From UBA5399 sp964464145 (GTDB lineage: Bacteria; Bacillota; Clostridia; Christensenellales; Christensenellaceae): a stretch of DNA of 37,367 nt. Shown here piece by piece: positions 7,766-15,209 of this stretch. The position numbers were made by a program, and so were the translations under genes. The stretch covers positions 1 through 37,367 of the forward strand of contig CAYXFB010000021.1 of the NCBI GenBank assembly GCA_964464145.1, in the 5' to 3' direction. Within the stretch, counting starts at the first letter, position 1. The number at the start of each line of letters is the position of its first letter. The notes beneath the pieces are model-generated. The model was not told the DNA's origin. It saw only the letters and a list, made by a program, of their open reading frames with translations, and did not search any database.

Positions 7766-9262
7766 TCAGCCTATAACAGCAGCCCTCATAATATAGTATA
7801 TTATGAACAAAACAACTATTCCCCACATTATACCGCCAACTTCCTTGGCGCGCTTTGTGAAAACCTTGCATATAGCATAAGCTATGAAGCCAAAGGCTAT
7901 ACCGTCCGTTATGGAGGTCATGAGCGGCATGAGCAGTATGGTGAGAAAAGCAGGAGCGGCTATAGAGAAATCGTCCCAGTTTATCTTCTTTAGCGGAGAC
8001 ATCATGAGCACACCCACAACCAGCAATGCCGGAGCGGTGGCCGCCGCGGGAATTATGCCCGCTATGGGCAGGAATATCATGGAAAGCACGAATAGTATGC
8101 ATACCACAACGGAGGTAAGGCCGGTGCGGCCGCCCTCGTTTACGCCCGAAACGCTCTCTACGTATGTAGTAACGGTGGATGTACCCAGAACCGCGCCCGC
8201 CGCAGTGGCAATAGCGTCCGCCATGAGCGCTTTGTTGGCGCGGGGCAGGTTTCCGTCCTTATCAAGATAACCCGCTTTTTCGGCCGTGCCTATTATTGTT
8301 CCCATAGTGTCGAACATGTCTATCATAAGGAATGCCAGCACCACCGTTATGAAGGATATAACCTGCACAACTATCGTCGGTCCAACAAACATCGCCGCGA
8401 AGTCCATCTTCATGAAGGTGGGTGCCAGCGACATTGTGGCCTCACCCGAGGCAAAGTTTGCTATGAGCAGCACAATCGTGCCCGCAAGGCACACGCCCGC
8501 CAGTATTCCGGCGATCTTCTTTTTGCTGACGCCCCAAATTATGACGAAGAGCAGCATCAGCGCAAAGGCCGCGAAACCGCCTATCGCAAGCGGTGTGAGC
8601 TGCAAGCCCGAAACATTTGTTATGGTGCCGCCCTGCCCGTCCGGCATGACCATACCTATAACGGCGGTCACCACTATGCCTATGAGTATACCGCCCTTGA
8701 CCTTGAGCAGCATAAGTATGATGGTCAAAACAAGGCCGATTATGCAGAGCAGCATATGCGGATCGGTGAGGCTGCCAATGAAGAAGCCGGATTCGGAAAC
8801 GCTTATCATCTGCCCGTTTTTAAGGCCTATGGACGCGATGAAAAGGCCGATGCCCGCGCCTATGGCATATTTCATGTCACGCGGTACGGCGTTCAATATT
8901 TTGCCGCGAGCGCCCGAGAGTGTTATTATTATAAATATCACGCCGGAAATGAAAACGGCAGCCAGCGCGCCCTCCCATTGCCAGCCCATGGCGAATACCA
9001 CGGTGAAAACAAAGAAGGCGTTGAGCCCCATGCCGGGAGCCTGCGCGAAAGGATAGTTTGACATCAGACCTATGAGTAGAGTGCCTATGGCCGCCGAAAT
9101 ACAGGTGGCCATTGTAACGCTGTTAAAATCCATGCCCGCCTGAGACAGCAAGCCGGGATTTACGAAGATGATGTAAGCCATTGTGAAGAAAGTTGTGAAG
9201 CCCGCGATAACTTCCGTACGAAAATTGGTTTTGTTATCACTCAGTTTAAAAAACTTTTCCAT
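7766..9262 (-). CDS. NCS2-family purine permease (PbuG/PbuO/AzgA type)
   Basis: This is a proton-coupled transporter for adenine, guanine or hypoxanthine. The 498 residues are dominated by hydrophobic helices. The N-terminus (TEVIAGFTTFFTMAYIIFVNP) and the motif APGMGLNAFFVFTVV are classic for the AzgA-like branch. The later motif MIDMFDTMGTIIGTAEKAG and the TSTVTTYVES segment are substrate-site helices of the family. It is somewhat longer than the usual 430-470 residues because of extra hydrophobic sequence around residues 200-290. The start at 9260-9262 has GGAGG seven bases upstream. It lies just upstream of purE but has its own promoter and terminator. Exact substrate preference cannot be read from sequence. 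Confidence 0.93.
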   Translation of the reverse strand: MEKFFKLSDNKTNFRTEVIAGFTTFFTMAYIIFVNPGLLSQAGMDFNSVTMATCISAAIGTLLIGLMSNYPFAQAPGMGLNAFFVFTVVFAMGWQWEGALAAVFISGVIFIIITLSGARGKILNAVPRDMKYAIGAGIGLFIASIGLKNGQMISVSESGFFIGSLTDPHMLLCIIGLVLTIILMLLKVKGGILIGIVVTAVIGMVMPDGQGGTITNVSGLQLTPLAIGGFAAFALMLLFVIIWGVSKKKIAGILAGVCLAGTIVLLIANFASGEATMSLAPTFMKMDFAAMFVGPTIVVQVISFITVVLAFLMIDMFDTMGTIIGTAEKAGYLDKDGNLPRANKALMADAIATAAGAVLGTSTVTTYVESVSGVNEGGRTGLTSVVVCILFVLSMIFLPIAGIIPAAATAPALLVVGVLMMSPLKKINWDDFSIAAPAFLTILLMPLMTSITDGIAFGFIAYAICKVFTKRAKEVGGIMWGIVVLFIIYYIMRAAVIG

Positions 9263-9302
9263 AGAATACCTCCAATATATAGTAGTTTTTCCCCTGATAT
9301 CT

Positions 9303-9331
9303 ATATTATAATACTATATATATAAAATCAA
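9303..9331 (-). promoter_or_regulatory. Predicted promoter of the purine permease
   Basis: A -35 of TTGATT (9326-9331) is followed after 17 bp by TAATAT (9303-9308). A TATAAT at 9305-9310 gives an alternative 15-bp spacing. The leader is too short, and lacks the paired loops, for a guanine/adenine riboswitch. Confidence 0.45.
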
Positions 9332-9354
9332 CCCGTATATTATATTTTGCGTTT

Positions 9355-11208
9355 TTAACCGATCCTCCTTCTGGTAGGCTCGTCAGCCTTGGACGCTTTG
9401 TTCGCCTCGTCTATTTTTTCCCTGCTTATCTCCTGCGTGCGCTCGTGCGCCTCTATTTCGGCCAGCGCCTGCTCCGCCGTCTTTTCTGATATGAGGGGCG
9501 GCGCGCCCACAAGCGTTTCCTCAAACTTGTTTACCGCCGGGGCTTCCTGCGCCTTTTCCTGCATGGGAGGCGCACCCGTAATAGTTTGGCTCAGATCCTG
9601 CTCCGCAGTTTCTTCTTCCTCCGCCGCCGCTACTATCTCCACGTCATACCATTGCGCCTTGTGGTGCGCGTCGTTTTGAAGCGCGTCGCCTATCGCTTTG
9701 CCTATATTCTCCACGGTCTCCATGGGTCCGGTGGAATATTCGCCGTGCGCCGCTGCCGCCGCCTCGCCCGCCATTGCCGCAATGTATACGCCCTTGAGCG
9801 CGCTCTCGTAAGCACCCATTCCCTGCGCCGCAAAGCCGCCTATTATGCCGGTGAGCACATCACCGCTGCCGCCCTTGGCCATGCCCGGGCTGCCCGCCGC
9901 CACAAGCGCCGCGCGCCCGTCCGCCGCCGCTACCACGGTGGTCGCTCCCTTCAAAACAAGCGTAACGCCGTATTTTTGCGCAAAGCCGCGCGCCAGCTCC
10001 AGCGAATCCGAGAGCACATGCTCTAAATTGCTGCCTATGAGCCGCGCAAATTCCTTGGGGTGCGGCGTGAGTATTATTTCGCCCGCCCGCTCCAGCAGTA
10101 TCCCCGGCCGGCCGGCAATGGCGTTTATAGCGTCCGCGTCCAGCACCTTGAGCAGCGCGTAATCTCTTATCACGTGCTCCACCGCCTCGGTAACTCCCTC
10201 GCCCGCGCCAAGGCCGGGCCCTATGGCGACCGCCGTCTTGCCCTTTATTATGCGCGCTATGTCAAAAACACTTCGTCTGCCCAGCACTCCCTCCTCGCCA
10301 CTCAAAATTTTGCAGGTGGCCTCGGGTACGTTGTTTTGTGCCACGCAGGTTGCTTCTTCCGTGGAGGCCAACGTAACCAGACCCGCGCCCGCGCGCGAAG
10401 CCGCACGGCAGGTCAAAACAGCCGCGCCCGCCATACCCTGACTGCCCGCTATAACAAGCAGCCTGCCGTAGCTTCCCTTGTTTGCGTCCTGCTCTCGCCT
10501 CTCAAGCGATATGGCCGCGTCCGCGCTGGTGTAGGCAAAAACTCCGTTTCCGGCGGGTACGCCGCAGCCCTCGTCCACTCCTATGCGCACCACCTCCAGC
10601 CTGCCCCGGCAATACCGCCCCGGAAAGAGGAAGTGGCCGACCTTGGGGTATTGGAAGGTGACCGTTATGTCTGCCGCCACAGCGTCGCCCAGCACCGCGC
10701 CGTTGTCCGCGTTCACACCCGAGGGAATGTCCACGCTCACTACGGTCGCTCCACTCGTGTTTATGTGCTCTATGACATCCTTGTAAAAACCGTACACCTC
10801 ACGCGTGAGGCCGGTTCCGAAGATCGCGTCCACCACAATATCTGCTCTGGGAGCACCCCAGCTTTCGAGCTCTGAAATATCGGTGAAGCAGAGCGTGCGT
10901 GCGCCCAGCTTTTCAAACATGGCAAAGTTTGCGGCCGCGTCCGGCGTAAATTTCTCTCTATCACCGGCCACCGCCACGTATACGTCATAGCCGTTCACAA
11001 GCAGTTGGCGCGCCACGGCTAGCCCGTCCCCGCCGTTGTTTCCCGTACCGCAAAAAACATGTACCACGCAGGGAGCGCTCTCCTTCATAATGGCACCCGC
11101 CACACCCATGGCGGCGTTTTCCATAAGCAAAAGGCCGGGAATGCGCATCTCGTTTATCATGTACGAGTCCACATCCCGCATCTGGCCGGCCGTCAAAACA
11201 TTATACAT
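9355..11208 (-). CDS. nnrD: Bifunctional NAD(P)H-hydrate epimerase / ADP-dependent NAD(P)H-hydrate dehydratase with extra C-terminal tail
   Basis: This enzyme repairs damaged NAD(P)H hydrates. Residues 1-215 are the YjeF_N epimerase domain (GTGNNGGDGL 54-63, DAIFGTG 127-133, VDIPSGV about 159). Residues 225-512 are the ribokinase-like dehydratase (KGSYGRLLVIAGS 244-256, GPGLG 330-334, TPHPKEF 381-387, KGGSGDVLTGIIGG 445-458). Residues 515-617 form an added charged, low-complexity tail with two related segments (TITGAPPMQEK and TLVGAPPLISEK) and a basic end (TRRRIG). Family members normally stop near residue 510. The ATG at 11206-11208 has GAGGA upstream and directly follows the acpS stop codon. 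It is the last gene of the recX operon. Confidence 0.95.
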   Translation of the reverse strand: MYNVLTAGQMRDVDSYMINEMRIPGLLLMENAAMGVAGAIMKESAPCVVHVFCGTGNNGGDGLAVARQLLVNGYDVYVAVAGDREKFTPDAAANFAMFEKLGARTLCFTDISELESWGAPRADIVVDAIFGTGLTREVYGFYKDVIEHINTSGATVVSVDIPSGVNADNGAVLGDAVAADITVTFQYPKVGHFLFPGRYCRGRLEVVRIGVDEGCGVPAGNGVFAYTSADAAISLERREQDANKGSYGRLLVIAGSQGMAGAAVLTCRAASRAGAGLVTLASTEEATCVAQNNVPEATCKILSGEEGVLGRRSVFDIARIIKGKTAVAIGPGLGAGEGVTEAVEHVIRDYALLKVLDADAINAIAGRPGILLERAGEIILTPHPKEFARLIGSNLEHVLSDSLELARGFAQKYGVTLVLKGATTVVAAADGRAALVAAGSPGMAKGGSGDVLTGIIGGFAAQGMGAYESALKGVYIAAMAGEAAAAAHGEYSTGPMETVENIGKAIGDALQNDAHHKAQWYDVEIVAAAEEEETAEQDLSQTITGAPPMQEKAQEAPAVNKFEETLVGAPPLISEKTAEQALAEIEAHERTQEISREKIDEANKASKADEPTRRRIG

Positions 11209-11550
11209 TTATATATCCTCCAAAATTACCTGCGCGATCGCTATATCGCCCATATGCGATATGCTGAGATGGATTTTTTTGTCGGTGTTGAAATTTATAT
11301 ATGGCGCACCCGCCTCCGTATGCAGCACCTCTATTTTGGAAAGGGGTATGCTGCCTATTCCCTTCCCCAGCGCCTTCAAAAAGGCCTCCTTTGCGCAAAA
11401 GATACCCGCTGCCGTCTGCGCCTCTCCGCGTCTGGTGTCTATATATTCCAGCTCCGCCTCAGAAAACACCTTTTCCGCGAACGCCCGGCTCTCCATGCTT
11501 TTCTCCATACGGCTTATGAGCATTATGTCTATTCCCGCACCTATTATCAT
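11209..11550 (-). CDS. acpS: Holo-[acyl-carrier-protein] synthase
   Basis: AcpS transfers phosphopantetheine from CoA to acyl carrier protein, activating it for fatty acid synthesis. The 113-residue protein is of typical size. It carries the metal-binding Asp8 in GIDIM, Glu55 in FCAKEAFLKALGKGI, and the LSISHMGD segment near the C-terminus. The start ATG overlaps the stop of the upstream P1 peptidase as ATGA, so the two are translationally coupled. nnrE/D starts at the next base after the acpS stop. The pairing acpS-nnrD is common in bacteria. Assignment is secure. Confidence 0.95.
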   Translation of the reverse strand: MIIGAGIDIMLISRMEKSMESRAFAEKVFSEAELEYIDTRRGEAQTAAGIFCAKEAFLKALGKGIGSIPLSKIEVLHTEAGAPYINFNTDKKIHLSISHMGDIAIAQVILEDI

Positions 11551-12482
11551 GCTTTGCTCCCTGCGGCTATTATTGCCATCACAGCGTTAACCACGGCGCG
11601 GCGCACCGCCTCCGCGCCCGCTATGCATATATTGTTGTGGTTGCCCTGCTTTTCGCCGTACGAAAGGCCAAAAAGCGTATCCCCGTCCATCTCGGTATGC
11701 ACGGGAACTATGGAACGCGCCAGGCCGTCGTGCGAGGCCTGCGCCAGCTTGGCCGCCTTGTCCTTCGTTAGCTTCGCGTCCGTTGCCACCACGCCTATAG
11801 TGGTGTTGGCATGCTGCAAAAAGCGCGTATCCACCACATTCTTCATCATATAATCCGCCGTGTTTATGTGCTTGCCGTCCTTGAAGGCTCCGGCCAGTAT
11901 GCTGCCGTTCTTTTTCACCACGTCGCCAAAGGCGTTCACGCACACCAGCGCGCCCACCGTAACGCCATCCGCCAAAGTTATGCTGGCCGTGCCCACCCCG
12001 CCCTTCTGGCAATATTGCATACCCAGCGCCTTGCCCACCGTCGCGCCAATGCCCACACCGATGCTGCCCTGCTGCACCGTTTTGCCCGCGTTCACACAGG
12101 CGGCGTAGCCCATGCCCGCGTTGGGCCGCACGTCGCTCTTGCCATAGCCGAGATCGTATATCACCGCCGCGGGAACAATGGGCACAAAGGCATTGGGCGT
12201 CATCACGCCCATTTCATAGTGCTCGCAAAAGGCCATTACTCCATCCGCCGCCGAAAGGCCAAAGGCGCTTCCGCCCGCCAGCAGCACGGCATTCGCCTGC
12301 TCCACAGTTTTTCCCTGCGCCATAAAATCCGTCTCGCGCGTTCCCGGCGCGCTGCCTCGCGCGTCCACGCCGCATACCGCGCCGTTTCTGGCCAGCACCA
12401 CCGTAACGCCCGTCAAACCCACCGTATCCTGCGCATGCCCCACCAACAAACCGGCGACATCCGTTATACTGCCCTCATACAT
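11547..12482 (-). CDS. P1 family (DmpA-like, S58) peptidase
   Basis: This 311-residue protein belongs to the N-terminal-nucleophile DmpA/P1 aminopeptidase family, which self-cleaves and releases N-terminal residues or hydrolyses D-amino acid esters or amides. Visible hallmarks are DVAGLLVGHAQD at the N-terminus, VDARGSAPGTRETD, LLAGGSAFGLSAADGVM near residue 70, and GVGTASITLADGVTVGALV, which lies before the presumed self-cleavage region. The physiological substrate is unknown. It overlaps birA by eight bases and acpS by four, so it is embedded in a coupled operon. I did not identify the catalytic nucleophile with certainty. Confidence 0.9.
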   Translation of the reverse strand: MYEGSITDVAGLLVGHAQDTVGLTGVTVVLARNGAVCGVDARGSAPGTRETDFMAQGKTVEQANAVLLAGGSAFGLSAADGVMAFCEHYEMGVMTPNAFVPIVPAAVIYDLGYGKSDVRPNAGMGYAACVNAGKTVQQGSIGVGIGATVGKALGMQYCQKGGVGTASITLADGVTVGALVCVNAFGDVVKKNGSILAGAFKDGKHINTADYMMKNVVDTRFLQHANTTIGVVATDAKLTKDKAAKLAQASHDGLARSIVPVHTEMDGDTLFGLSYGEKQGNHNNICIAGAEAVRRAVVNAVMAIIAAGSKA

Positions 12483-13443
12483 AACCGTTCACTCCTCTTA
12501 CAGATACTTCGCCCGCGTTGAAAACACGCCGACCGTCCTCGCATTCCACTATCAGCCCGCCGTCCTCATCAAAGCCACGGCATATACCCGAATATTCCTG
12601 TTTGAGCCCCAGCACACGCACCTCGCTGCCCAGTATTGCGCTGCGCTCCCTGTATTCCGCCATTATTGCGCCCATGCCCCGCTCCATATACATCGCAAAA
12701 ATCTCCTCCACGCATTCTATATACGCGGCGCACAGCCTCAGCCTGTCCACCCTCTCGCCCGTTTCAATGCGAAGCGAGGTGGCCTTGTGCGCTATCTCTT
12801 CGGGAAAGGAGGCCTGATTCACATTGGTGCCCATGCCGCACACCACATACTCCACGGTGTCCATATCGGAGGTCATTTCCGTCAGTATGCCGCACAGCTT
12901 TTTTCCGTCATACACAACGTCGTTCGGCCACTTTATGCCTGCGGATATTCCGCACACGCGCTCTATGCCGCGCACTATGCCCAGCGCCGCCGCTATGTTG
13001 AAGGCGGGCGCCTGCTGCGGCCTAATGTCCGGCCGTAGCAAAAAGCTGAGCATCACCGAATCCCCCGGAGCCGACTCCCACTTTCTGCCCAGCCTGCCCT
13101 TGCCGCCAAACTGCGTCTCCGCCACGAATATAGCGCCGCCCGGCTCGCCCTCGCGCGCCTGCCGCTTCGCTTCGTCGTTGGTGGAATCCACACTTTGGAG
13201 CCATGTCACGTTGCCCATGTCGCGGGCGGTATAGCAGCCAACATATTCCGGTTTTAAGATATCGGGCAGCGAAACGAGGCGGTAGCCCCTGTTGGTCTGC
13301 GCCTCCACCACGCCGCCGTCCTCCTTGAGCTGCTTTATGTTTTTCCACACAGCCGCGCGCGAGATGCCCAGCTTTCCGCTTATCTCCTCGCCCGATATAT
13401 AGCCCTTGCTATCCGTCAGCAGCTTTAGTATGTCACTCCTCAT
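12475..13443 (-). CDS. birA: Biotin--[acetyl-CoA-carboxylase] ligase with N-terminal HTH (BirA)
   Basis: BirA activates biotin with ATP and attaches it to biotin carrier proteins. The 322-residue form also has a DNA-binding domain. Residues 1-60 are a winged HTH (ISGEEISGKLGISRAAVWKNI). The catalytic core has VDSTNDEAKR at 85-94, the biotinyl-AMP loop GGKGRLGRKW at 113-122 and KWPNDV from 171. The HTH suggests repressor function, probably on biotin genes not in this window. The start overlaps the 3' end of recX by 11 bases. A likely client type, a biotin-dependent sodium-pump decarboxylase, is hinted at by the beta subunit near 32 kb. Assignment is secure. Confidence 0.95.
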   Translation of the reverse strand: MRSDILKLLTDSKGYISGEEISGKLGISRAAVWKNIKQLKEDGGVVEAQTNRGYRLVSLPDILKPEYVGCYTARDMGNVTWLQSVDSTNDEAKRQAREGEPGGAIFVAETQFGGKGRLGRKWESAPGDSVMLSFLLRPDIRPQQAPAFNIAAALGIVRGIERVCGISAGIKWPNDVVYDGKKLCGILTEMTSDMDTVEYVVCGMGTNVNQASFPEEIAHKATSLRIETGERVDRLRLCAAYIECVEEIFAMYMERGMGAIMAEYRERSAILGSEVRVLGLKQEYSGICRGFDEDGGLIVECEDGRRVFNAGEVSVRGVNGYV

Positions 13444-14044
13444 AATATCCGTTTTCCATTATATTTTGTATATCGCCATAGTCAAAACCCTTTTGCATGA
13501 GCGCCCGCACTATCTTTTGACTGCGCTTGCGCTCCTCCTCTCCGGCGTATCTTTCCGCGTAGCGTTCATACAGCCGCGCCAAAAGCGGCATATCGTCCAT
13601 ATTTCGCACGGCGGCCTCCGCAAGCGCGCTGTCTATACCCTTTTGCAGCAGCTTTTGCTTCACCGTCCGCTTGGGGTAGCGCTCCGCCAGCTCCCGCGCA
13701 TAGGCCTCCGCGTATTCATCGTCGCTTATGTAGCCGTATTCTGTGAGCGTGGCTATGGCCTTTTCAATATGCTGCGGCGCTATTTCCTTTTCCTTGAGCT
13801 TGCGCTCTATATCCCTCTTTGTGCGCTGGCGCACGGCCACATAGCTCATTGCCTTTTTTATGGCGTAAGTCTCGCCGTCCGCCAGTGATATTTCCTCTAT
13901 TTTGGCTTCGCTCAGCTCCCTGCCCACGCGCAGACCCTGCTCCGCCGCCACGTCTGTGTAGCAGGCAAAGGCAAACTTTCCGTCTATATAGACGTTTACG
14001 CGTTCCTTGTTTTTGCGGCATTCCTCCAGCGCTGAAATAATCAT
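13433..14044 (-). CDS. recX: Regulatory protein RecX
   Basis: RecX binds and restrains RecA filaments. The 203-residue protein shows the family pattern of three-helix repeats: AMSYVAVRQRTKRDIERKL, then IEKAIATLTEYGYISDDEYAEAY, then KRTVKQKLLQKGID. The opening KNKERVNVYIDGKFAFACY is typical of Firmicutes RecX and supports the start at 14042-14044. No Shine-Dalgarno sequence precedes this ATG. Instead a good promoter places transcription start at the ATG itself, so the mRNA may be leaderless. It is the first gene of a five-gene coupled operon. No recA is present here. Confidence 0.92.
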   Translation of the reverse strand: MIISALEECRKNKERVNVYIDGKFAFACYTDVAAEQGLRVGRELSEAKIEEISLADGETYAIKKAMSYVAVRQRTKRDIERKLKEKEIAPQHIEKAIATLTEYGYISDDEYAEAYARELAERYPKRTVKQKLLQKGIDSALAEAAVRNMDDMPLLARLYERYAERYAGEEERKRSQKIVRALMQKGFDYGDIQNIMENGYYEE

Positions 14045-14050
14045 AGCTAT

Positions 14051-14079
14051 ATTATATAATGCCCGGCTTTATACTTCAA
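14051..14079 (-). promoter_or_regulatory. Predicted recX promoter giving a leaderless mRNA
   Basis: TTGAAG (14074-14079) and TATAAT (14051-14056) are separated by exactly 17 bp. Only six bases (ATAGCT) lie between the -10 and the ATG, so the expected +1 is the A of the start codon. No ribosome site could be on the transcript. Confidence 0.65.
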
Positions 14080-14151
14080 CCGCCGCATGGAAAAGTGTGT
14101 AATAAATTTGGCTGTACGCCGCCCGTTTAGCAGCCGTAATTTTTTGCGTTT

Positions 14152-14312
14152 AGGCAATACCGCGCAAATGAGAGTAGTCGGAATCGTGATGATTTTTTGC
14201 GTAAAGCAAGGACAAAAGCGCAGGAATAGCAGAGCTATTTCGAGCATTTTGGACGAAGCATTGCACAAAAAAGCGCGCGATTACGGCTTGCTCGAATTGC
14301 GCGGTGTTGCCT
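14152..14312. repeat. Long imperfect palindrome, probable interspersed repeat
   Basis: The ends GGCAATACCGCGCAA (14153-14167) and TTGCGCGGTGTTGCC (14297-14311) pair with one G-U. Inner segments (around 14170-14200 and 14255-14290, both with a six-T or six-A run) continue the pairing imperfectly. The centre folds as GAATAGC-AGA-GCTATTT (about 14224-14240). The result is one long hairpin of about 160 bases. Reading frames run through it on both strands but look like by-products of the repeat. It resembles intergenic repeats I recall from gut Clostridia; copy number needs a genome search. Confidence 0.55.
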
Positions 14313-14349
14313 TTACCAAAAATTCATATATTTTTATGCCGAAATGTTA

Positions 14350-14355
14350 TAGAAT
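14350..14355 (+). promoter_or_regulatory. Candidate -10 box for the peptidoglycan-binding protein gene
   Basis: TAGAAT lies six bases (ATAGCT) before the ATG at 14362, mirroring the recX arrangement. The -35 at 17 bp (TATATT) is poor. No Shine-Dalgarno sequence precedes the ATG, so a leaderless message is possible here too. Confidence 0.4.
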
Positions 14356-14361
14356 ATAGCT

Positions 14362-15111
14362 ATGAAAAAGATAGTGATATTCATTGTTTTGATATTGATG
14401 ACAGCGCCCATGCTGCTCTCCGCCGCCTCGGCAGATTCCGGTTCGCTGAAAAAGGGCGATACGGGCAGCGAGGTGTACGCCGTGCAGCGCAAGCTGAACG
14501 AGCTGGGCTATTTGAATTACCGCCCCACAGGCAAATTCAGCGATATGACAACGGAGGCCGTGCGTAAATTCCAGCAGCTCAACGAGCTGCCCGCCACGGG
14601 CGAGGTTAATGCCGCCACAAAGCAGGCAATGTTGGCCAACGAGGCCATAAGAAACAGCGCAAACGCCGAATTCAAGAAAATAATAGGCCGCGCCTACACG
14701 GGCACCAACCACAGTAAGGGCGTGCTTTCCGCCTGGGAAAATATAGATAAAATGTTTCCCGTGGGCGAAACCGTTAAAATAACCGATTACAACACGGAGA
14801 TAGATTTTAAGGTGAAGCGCATAGGCGGAAAAAACAGTGCGCAGGTGGTAACAGTTTCGCAGGAGGATTACGATAAATACACGGAGATATTCGGCGGCGG
14901 TGAAACCTGGGAGCACCGCGCCGTGCTGGTCACCATAAACGGCACGGAATACGCAGCCTCGCTTTTCGGAACCCCCACTCATACGGAGCCGCAAAGCGAA
15001 AGCGGCATGAACGGCTACACTATACTGTATTTCAACAACAGCAAAACGGACGTGCACGCAATAGCGGACGAGGAACACGCCGTGGCGCTCACCCGCATTT
15101 CCAAAAACTAA
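14362..15111 (+). CDS. Secreted peptidoglycan-binding protein
   Basis: The 249-residue protein has a signal peptide (Lys-rich start, hydrophobic residues 4-21, likely cleavage after ASA at 22-24). A peptidoglycan-binding repeat follows at about 28-90 (KKGDTGSEVYAVQRKLNELGY, AVRKFQQLNELPATGEV). The C-terminal domain (about 110-249: AWENIDKMFPVGETVKITDYNT, FKVKRIGG, WEHRAVLVTINGTEYAASL, NGYTILYFNNSKT) matches my recollection of a clostridial domain often joined to such repeats, whose activity is unknown to me. It probably acts at the cell wall. No ribosome site precedes the ATG. It is the only complete larger plus-strand gene here and is followed by a strong terminator. Confidence 0.88.
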   Translation: MKKIVIFIVLILMTAPMLLSAASADSGSLKKGDTGSEVYAVQRKLNELGYLNYRPTGKFSDMTTEAVRKFQQLNELPATGEVNAATKQAMLANEAIRNSANAEFKKIIGRAYTGTNHSKGVLSAWENIDKMFPVGETVKITDYNTEIDFKVKRIGGKNSAQVVTVSQEDYDKYTEIFGGGETWEHRAVLVTINGTEYAASLFGTPTHTEPQSESGMNGYTILYFNNSKTDVHAIADEEHAVALTRISKN

Positions 15112-15122
15112 ACTATACAGCA

Positions 15123-15156
15123 AAGCGGCCCGCACATTTTGCGCGGCCGCTTTTTT
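15123..15156 (+). terminator. Rho-independent terminator of the peptidoglycan-binding protein gene
   Basis: AAGCGGCC (15123-15130) pairs with GGCCGCTT (15145-15152), with further G-C pairing inside, and is followed by TTTTTT. The hairpin may also stop minus-strand transcripts arriving from the solute-binding protein gene, but the T run on that side is short. Confidence 0.8.
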
Positions 15157-15209
15157 ATTTGCGTCGATTATATTTTTGATCCGGCCGCTGCTTGCGGCGG
15201 TGTCGCCTG

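Larger units (their letters stand above)
14041..14365. repeat. Divergent intergenic region bounded by a 19-bp inverted repeat covering both start codons
   Basis: Bases 14041-14059 and 14347-14365 are reverse complements at 18 of 19 positions, the inner 13 at each outer end being perfect (TCATAGCTATATT and AATATAGCTATGA). Each arm contains a -10 box, the ATAGCT spacer and the ATG of the flanking gene (recX on the left, the peptidoglycan-binding protein on the right). No trustworthy gene lies between them. Confidence 0.7.

Noticed and set aside
9263..9354. Possible purine riboswitch before the permease
   Set aside because: The leader is AT-rich and short, with none of the conserved loop sequences or three-way junction.
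14087..14359. Plus-strand reading frame of 90 codons (and an opposing 73-codon frame) in the recX intergenic region
   Set aside because: Both run through the long palindrome, have no ribosome site and show composition typical of translated repeats; no domain is visible.
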